A DNA stretch of 9,956 nucleotides from Pseudobdellovibrionaceae bacterium (GTDB lineage Bacteria; Bdellovibrionota; Bdellovibrionia; Bdellovibrionales; Bdellovibrionaceae): assembly GCA_014376325.1 (NCBI GenBank), contig JACMRP010000100.1:1-9956 (forward strand), written 5' to 3'. This document shows, in pieces, positions 6,292 to 9,956 of this stretch. Numbering within the stretch: position 1 is the first letter of the stretch; each line of letters opens with the position of its first letter. A program made the position numbers and the translations under genes. The notes under the pieces were generated by a model. That model saw only the letters and a list, made by a program, of their open reading frames with translations. It was not told the origin of the DNA and did no database searches.

Positions 6292-7502
6292 GCTGGAGGT
6301 CTCACTTTCATGCGTAAGATTTCTAGTCCCGGAAGTTTATCGCCCTGCAGATATTCAAGGCTCGCACCGCCGCCAGTAGAAATATGGGTCATCTTGTCGG
6401 CGAAGCCAGACATTTCGGCCGCGGATGCTGAGTCTCCACCGCCGACGACTTTCATTCCTTTATTTTCGGCCATGGCTTCAGCAATCGCGAAAGTACCCTT
6501 CGAATAAGCTCCGACTTCAAAAACGCCCATCGGGCCGTTCCAGAATATCGTCGCGGCCTCGTTCAGTGCCGTCTTGTACAATCGAATCGTCTTTGGCCCG
6601 ATGTCCAAGCCCATTTCGTTTTCGGGAATATTTACGTCGTTCGTTACGTGCGCACCGGCCGTGTCTTTGATCGAAGTAGACACGACATGATCCACGGGCA
6701 GAAGCAGAGTCTTGTTGCGAGCATCGATGCGGTCGACCAGCATCTTCGCGAAAGCAAGTTTATCCTGTTCAACTAGGGATTTGCCGACCGCGTGTCCGCG
6801 AGCTTTTAGGAAAGTGTAAGCCATGGCTCCGCCGATGATAAAACCGTCGACGATATCCAAAAGCTTTTCGATGACCGCAATTTTATCCGAAACCTTAGAC
6901 CCGCCTAAGACCGCGAGGTAAGGACGTTTCGGATTTTCTAATAGGCTATCCAAGAAATTAATTTCTTTTTCAATCAACAAGCCCACGCCTTTGACCTTCA
7001 TCAATTGCGGAAGCGCGTGGATGCTCGCGTGGGCGCGATGCGAAGCTCCGAATGCGTCGTTCACGTAAACTTCGGCATATCCTGCCCAGGCCTGAGCAAG
7101 TTCTTCACTGTCTTTGGTTTCACCCGGTAAAAATCGAACATTCTCTAGCAAGATGAGTTCGTTCTTTTTCATATTGTGCAGCAAGGATTTAATCCCATCG
7201 CTTTCAATATCTTCCCAGAGAATGACTTCGGCCTTTAGAAGCTCCGATAATCTGGTCGCAACGGGCTCTAACGAAAATTCGCGATCCGCTTCGGACTTGG
7301 GACGCCCCAAGTGCGAACACATCACGATCTTCGCTCCCTTTTCCATCAGATACTGTATCGTCGGAAGGCTCGCGGTAATGCGATTTTCGTCCATGATCTT
7401 GCCGTTTTCCATCGGCACATTTAAATCCAAGCGCAAGAAGACAACCTTGCCGGTCACTTCCAAATCACGAACGGTTTTTATTCCCTTAAGTCCTGAAGCC
7501 AT
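6288..7502 (-). CDS. pgk: Phosphoglycerate kinase
   Basis: The enzyme transfers phosphate between 1,3-bisphosphoglycerate and ADP, giving 3-phosphoglycerate and ATP. At 404 residues it has the usual bacterial length and both lobes. N-lobe substrate residues are in RLDLNVP (24-30), Arg41, HLGRPK (64-69), Arg123 (ENVRF) and Arg156 (SHRAH). The C-lobe nucleotide site shows GGSKVSDK (200-207), GLDIGPKT (298-305), NGPMGVFE (322-329) and the GGGDSA / STGGGA loops (354-359 and 375-380). The ATG lies only 2 nt after the gap stop, with AAAGGA inside the end of gap as ribosome binding site, so expression is tied to gap. Its stop overlaps the tpiA start. Nothing unusual was seen. Confidence 0.98.
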   Translation of the reverse strand: MASGLKGIKTVRDLEVTGKVVFLRLDLNVPMENGKIMDENRITASLPTIQYLMEKGAKIVMCSHLGRPKSEADREFSLEPVATRLSELLKAEVILWEDIESDGIKSLLHNMKKNELILLENVRFLPGETKDSEELAQAWAGYAEVYVNDAFGASHRAHASIHALPQLMKVKGVGLLIEKEINFLDSLLENPKRPYLAVLGGSKVSDKIAVIEKLLDIVDGFIIGGAMAYTFLKARGHAVGKSLVEQDKLAFAKMLVDRIDARNKTLLLPVDHVVSTSIKDTAGAHVTNDVNIPENEMGLDIGPKTIRLYKTALNEAATIFWNGPMGVFEVGAYSKGTFAIAEAMAENKGMKVVGGGDSASAAEMSGFADKMTHISTGGGASLEYLQGDKLPGLEILRMKVRPPA

Positions 7503-7504
7503 TA

Positions 7505-8512
7505 TTAAAGTCCTTTAGAGGCCATGTGCAAAGCCACATCGACCATACGGTTACTGAAACCAGTTTCGTTGTCGTACCAAGAAAGAACTTTGACCATGCG
7601 TGGTCCAACGGTCATCGTCGTTTTTAAATCCACGATTGAAGAAAATTTATTTCCGTTGAAATCGATGCTGACAAGCTCATCCGCTTCGCAAGCAAGGATG
7701 CCCTTAAGGTATCCCTTCGACGCTTCGATCAGGGCGTTGTTCACCTGTTCTGCCGTGACATCTTTTTTAGCGGTGAAAGTAAAATCCACCAGACTGACGT
7801 TCGGAGTCGGTACGCGAACCGAAATGCCGTCAATACGGCCTTTTAGTTCGGGCAATACCAGACCGACATTTTTTGCAGCGCCCGTCGTTGTCGGGATCAT
7901 GCTCACTGCGGCCGAACGTGCGCGGCGCAAATCACTGTGGGGAGCGTCCAAGATTTTTTGATCGTTGGTGTAAGAGTGAATCGTCATCATTGTCCCGTGC
8001 TCGATCCCAAAAGCATCGTTCAAAACTTTCGCGAGGGGCGCCAAGCAGTTCGTCGTGCAAGACGCATTCGATACGACCGTGTGTTTTGCCGGATCGTAAG
8101 CCAAGTGATTAATTCCGTAGACCATTGTCAGGTCCGCACCTTTTTCAGCGGGACCAGAAACCAAAACGCGTTTCGCTCCAGCCTTGAGATGGGCTTCAAA
8201 ATCGGATTTTTCTTTGAAAGCGCCCGTGCATTCTGCGACTAAGTCGGCGCCCCAAGCTTTCCACGGAATTTCTGCCGGGTTCTTAATTTTGGTTACCGGA
8301 ATTTTGCGGCCATTCACGATGATGTTTTCGTTGTCGTGAGAAACGTCCGCTTTGAAAATGCCGTGCGAAGAATCGTACTTCAGCAAGTGCGCGATCCCCG
8401 CGACGCTGTCCAAAGAATTGATTCCAACAAATTCTAGCTTCTCAAAACCTTCGCGGAAAATCACGCGACCGATACGCCCGAAACCATTGATACCAACACG
8501 CAATTTAGACAT
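7505..8512 (-). CDS. gap: Glyceraldehyde-3-phosphate dehydrogenase, type I
   Basis: The enzyme oxidises and phosphorylates glyceraldehyde 3-phosphate to 1,3-bisphosphoglycerate with NAD(P). The 335 residues show the Rossmann NGFGRIGR (9-16), the catalytic Cys152 in SNASCTTNCLAP, base His179 in HSYTND, and the phosphate-site segment TTTGAAK (208-214). The start at 8512 is chosen because GAAGGAG lies 6 nt upstream and MSKLRVGING is the normal N-terminus; the frame is open to 8578, but those 22 residues are not typical. One oddity is at the end of strand beta-2: the usual NAD-selecting Asp of the IND motif is Ser33 (GINSLDS). In addition, Ala190 (ILDAPH) replaces the Leu seen in strictly NAD-dependent enzymes, while Pro191 is kept. 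Relaxed NAD/NADP use is possible but unproven. First gene of gap-pgk-tpiA. Confidence 0.97.
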   Translation of the reverse strand: MSKLRVGINGFGRIGRVIFREGFEKLEFVGINSLDSVAGIAHLLKYDSSHGIFKADVSHDNENIIVNGRKIPVTKIKNPAEIPWKAWGADLVAECTGAFKEKSDFEAHLKAGAKRVLVSGPAEKGADLTMVYGINHLAYDPAKHTVVSNASCTTNCLAPLAKVLNDAFGIEHGTMMTIHSYTNDQKILDAPHSDLRRARSAAVSMIPTTTGAAKNVGLVLPELKGRIDGISVRVPTPNVSLVDFTFTAKKDVTAEQVNNALIEASKGYLKGILACEADELVSIDFNGNKFSSIVDLKTTMTVGPRMVKVLSWYDNETGFSNRMVDVALHMASKGL

Positions 8513-8518
8513 GGAAGA

Positions 8519-8525
8519 CTCCTTC
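8519..8525 (-). promoter_or_regulatory. Ribosome binding site of gap
   Basis: GAAGGAG on the minus strand ends 6 nt before the ATG at 8512. It is a near-ideal site and fixes the start of gap 66 bp inside the longest open frame. Confidence 0.85.
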
Positions 8526-8647
8526 AAAAAGTAAAAATAAAGAAGCCCCAATCTGATGCACGCAGCCAAGAAAATCAAATCCTTACGCGCAAAGGTACGC
8601 CATTCTTTTTGGCATTGCGGCGCATCTTAGATTCGGTAAGATAAACC

Positions 8648-8653
8648 AGGAGG
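8648..8653 (+). promoter_or_regulatory. Ribosome binding site selecting a TTG start
   Basis: AGGAGG lies 7 nt before TTG 8661 and 19 nt before the next candidate, ATG 8673. The spacing strongly favours initiation at the TTG codon of the methyltransferase gene. Confidence 0.8.
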
Positions 8654-8660
8654 TGCGCGT

Positions 8661-9323
8661 TTGAGTTTTGCCATGAAATGTCTGGTCTGTGCCTCAGAAA
8701 AAGTCGAAAAGTTCGAGGTGCGCAGGAAGCCTCGGGGCGCTTACTTTCATTGCCCCATTTGCGACGTGATTTTTATGGACCCTTCTGAACGGATGAGACC
8801 CGAAGACGAAAAACTGCGCTACGACATGCACGAGAATGTCAGTACTCAGGGTTACCGTAAGTTTTTTTTGCCGTTGATTCAGGAGATCGACAAGTTTGCC
8901 GCGCTTAAAAATATTCACGCGCCGAACTTAAAAATCCTCGATTTTGGCTGTGGGCCCTCGGCGTTTTTGTCCGTCATGCTGGGTGAAAAAAATTACCGCG
9001 TCACCAATTACGATATTTTCTACTTCACTAACCAGGCGAGTCTGCAGCATCAGTATGATGTCATTACGTGCACCGAAGTCTGGGAGCATTTTTATCACCC
9101 ACTCGAAGAAATTCAGCAGCTCACCAAGCTTCTAAATCCTGGCGGCTTATTAGGAGTGATGACCTCTGCCCACCAAGGCCGCGAGCACTTTGAAGGCTGG
9201 CACTACCGGCGCGACCCGACTCACGTAGTTTTCTTTTCGGAGCGAACCATGACTTGGATCGCGGATCACTTTGGATTGACGTTAACGAAGGCCCAAACTC
9301 CGCACTGGATTTTTCAAACATAG
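8661..9323 (+). CDS. Class I SAM-dependent methyltransferase with N-terminal zinc finger
   Basis: This 220-residue protein should transfer a methyl group from S-adenosylmethionine; the substrate is unknown. Two knuckles, Cys7-Cys10 (CLVC) and Cys31-Cys34 (CPIC), form a probable zinc ribbon. The Rossmann methyltransferase core follows: motif I ILDFGCGPS (92-100), the acidic end of beta-2 at Asp118, YDVITCTEVWEH (132-143), and LLNPGGLLGVMTS (157-169). The HYRRDPTHVVFFS segment (181-193) is typical of the Methyltransf_23-like group. Translation begins at TTG 8661, as the strong AGGAGG shows. The gene diverges from gap across 148 bp and is followed 36 bp later by a gene for an exported protein on the same strand. 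Zinc-finger methyltransferases of this style are often found with surface-sugar or small-metabolite genes, but no such neighbour is visible here. The fold is secure; the substrate is not. Confidence 0.92.
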   Translation: MSFAMKCLVCASEKVEKFEVRRKPRGAYFHCPICDVIFMDPSERMRPEDEKLRYDMHENVSTQGYRKFFLPLIQEIDKFAALKNIHAPNLKILDFGCGPSAFLSVMLGEKNYRVTNYDIFYFTNQASLQHQYDVITCTEVWEHFYHPLEEIQQLTKLLNPGGLLGVMTSAHQGREHFEGWHYRRDPTHVVFFSERTMTWIADHFGLTLTKAQTPHWIFQT

Positions 9324-9359
9324 TTCGATGCGGGCCCGGGATTTGCTGCTTCTTGAAGT

Positions 9360-9956
9360 ATGAACTCGATTCTTTGCCCACGAGCATTCTGTCGCTTCTT
9401 GCTGCTAACACTATTGACGGTGCTGGTGCCGTATTTTGTAATGGCCGCGACGTCTCAGAATGAGACTCCCGTTCTTCCTGGAACACTCGGAGTCTGGATG
9501 GACGCCGAAGCTAGGCTCAATGACAAAGAGGGACTGGGCGCCCCGCCCCGTGACCACTTGGCACTCAACGATGAGTTCAGGGCCGAGAACGAAAAATGGT
9601 TCCGCGTGCCCTCGTACTGGATTCCCGAGTCTGCCTTGGAAACTGCCGAAGCCGACGCTTTGATCCCACGAGACCTCAAAGCAGAACTGTACCGCTACCG
9701 CAAGGGTCAGAGAGAATTTCGGCTTTTCGTTCACCCACAGTCGACCGAATTTTACAAAAATTTTGTGAACCGTTATCCACGGGCTGACGACGGCCTTGCT
9801 CGCGCAACCGCATCCAGCCGTAGTGTTTTGATGACGCTTTCGAATAACACTCAAGTATTTTTTTTCGCGAAACTTTCGCTCGATCTGAATCTTGGCTATC
9901 ACGACCGAACCATTCCGGCTACCGAAGCAATTCGCAGTGTGGGCACTTCAATTTAT
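9360..9956 (+). CDS. Exported protein of unknown function, 3' end outside the window
   Basis: An open frame runs from ATG 9360 to the window end, 199 codons without a stop. An in-frame TGA at 9354-9356 excludes any earlier start. The N-terminus looks like a Sec signal peptide: Arg8 and Arg12, a hydrophobic core LLLTLLTVLVPYFVM (14-28), then AATS. Cleavage near residue 30 would release a periplasmic or exported protein. The mature part is soluble in character, with VPSYWIPESAL (83-93), a basic ELYRYRKGQREFRLF stretch (109-123), and FFFAKLSLDLNLG (167-179) just before the edge. The KLSL...R-I spacing faintly recalls IucA/IucC-type siderophore synthetases, but a secreted protein of that family would be odd and I do not claim it. 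The ribosome binding site is weak (GAAG). It starts 36 bp after the methyltransferase and may share its transcript. Confidence 0.75.
   Translation, partial: MNSILCPRAFCRFLLLTLLTVLVPYFVMAATSQNETPVLPGTLGVWMDAEARLNDKEGLGAPPRDHLALNDEFRAENEKWFRVPSYWIPESALETAEADALIPRDLKAELYRYRKGQREFRLFVHPQSTEFYKNFVNRYPRADDGLARATASSRSVLMTLSNNTQVFFFAKLSLDLNLGYHDRTIPATEAIRSVGTSIY

Noticed and set aside
8513..8578. A 22-residue extension of GAPDH
   Set aside because: GAAGGAG and the canonical N-terminus place the start at 8512; the extension covers the ribosome binding site itself.
8526..8647. Candidate promoter boxes (TTGCGG ... TAAGAT) before the methyltransferase
   Set aside because: The implied transcript start would fall within the ribosome binding site, and the -35 box is poor.
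9121..9486. A 121-residue minus-strand frame over the methyltransferase end
   Set aside because: It overlaps two supported plus-strand genes and looks like a shadow frame.
9411..9902. A 163-residue minus-strand open frame at the right edge
   Set aside because: It is antisense to the continuous plus-strand frame from 9360, which has a signal peptide and a sensible composition. The antisense frame has neither a ribosome binding site nor a recognisable domain.

Overview
The window (about 50% GC by eye) looks like chromosome of a free-living, probably Bdellovibrio-like, Gram-negative bacterium. The clues are an HNH protein of a style I associate with Bdellovibrionota, a secreted lysine- and cysteine-rich protein, and strong AAGGAG-type ribosome binding sites in front of densely packed core genes. 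The taxonomic call is an inference from protein style, not from a marker gene.

Layout, left to right. (1) 3-488, plus: the C-terminal part of an HNH endonuclease-like protein cut by the window edge. (2) 621-2094, minus: a small two-CxxC zinc-ribbon protein followed 19 bp later by an ACT-domain threonine ammonia-lyase, probably one transcript. (3) 2411-3844, plus: a secreted protein with a Lys/Pro-rich linker and a 10-cysteine C-terminal domain, family not recognised. It converges on lysC with only 13 bp between the stop codons. (4) 3858-8512, minus: gap, pgk and tpiA form a tight glycolytic cluster (2-nt gap, then 4-nt ATGA overlap). After it come a decayed fragment of a PQQ-type sugar (sorbosone/glucose) dehydrogenase gene and then lysC (aspartokinase). 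(5) 8661-9956, plus: diverging from gap, a TTG-started zinc-finger SAM methyltransferase, then a signal-peptide protein that runs off the right edge.

Functionally, gap, pgk and tpiA interconvert triose phosphates and 3-phosphoglycerate. lysC commits aspartate to lysine/threonine/methionine/diaminopimelate synthesis, and the threonine ammonia-lyase removes threonine to 2-oxobutyrate (isoleucine precursor or catabolism). No mobile element, CRISPR array, tRNA or rRNA was seen, and I found no convincing new multi-gene system. The items most worth a second look are the dehydrogenase pseudogene, the substituted cofactor-site residues in GAPDH, the two unrecognised exported proteins, and a short phased repeat in front of lysC.
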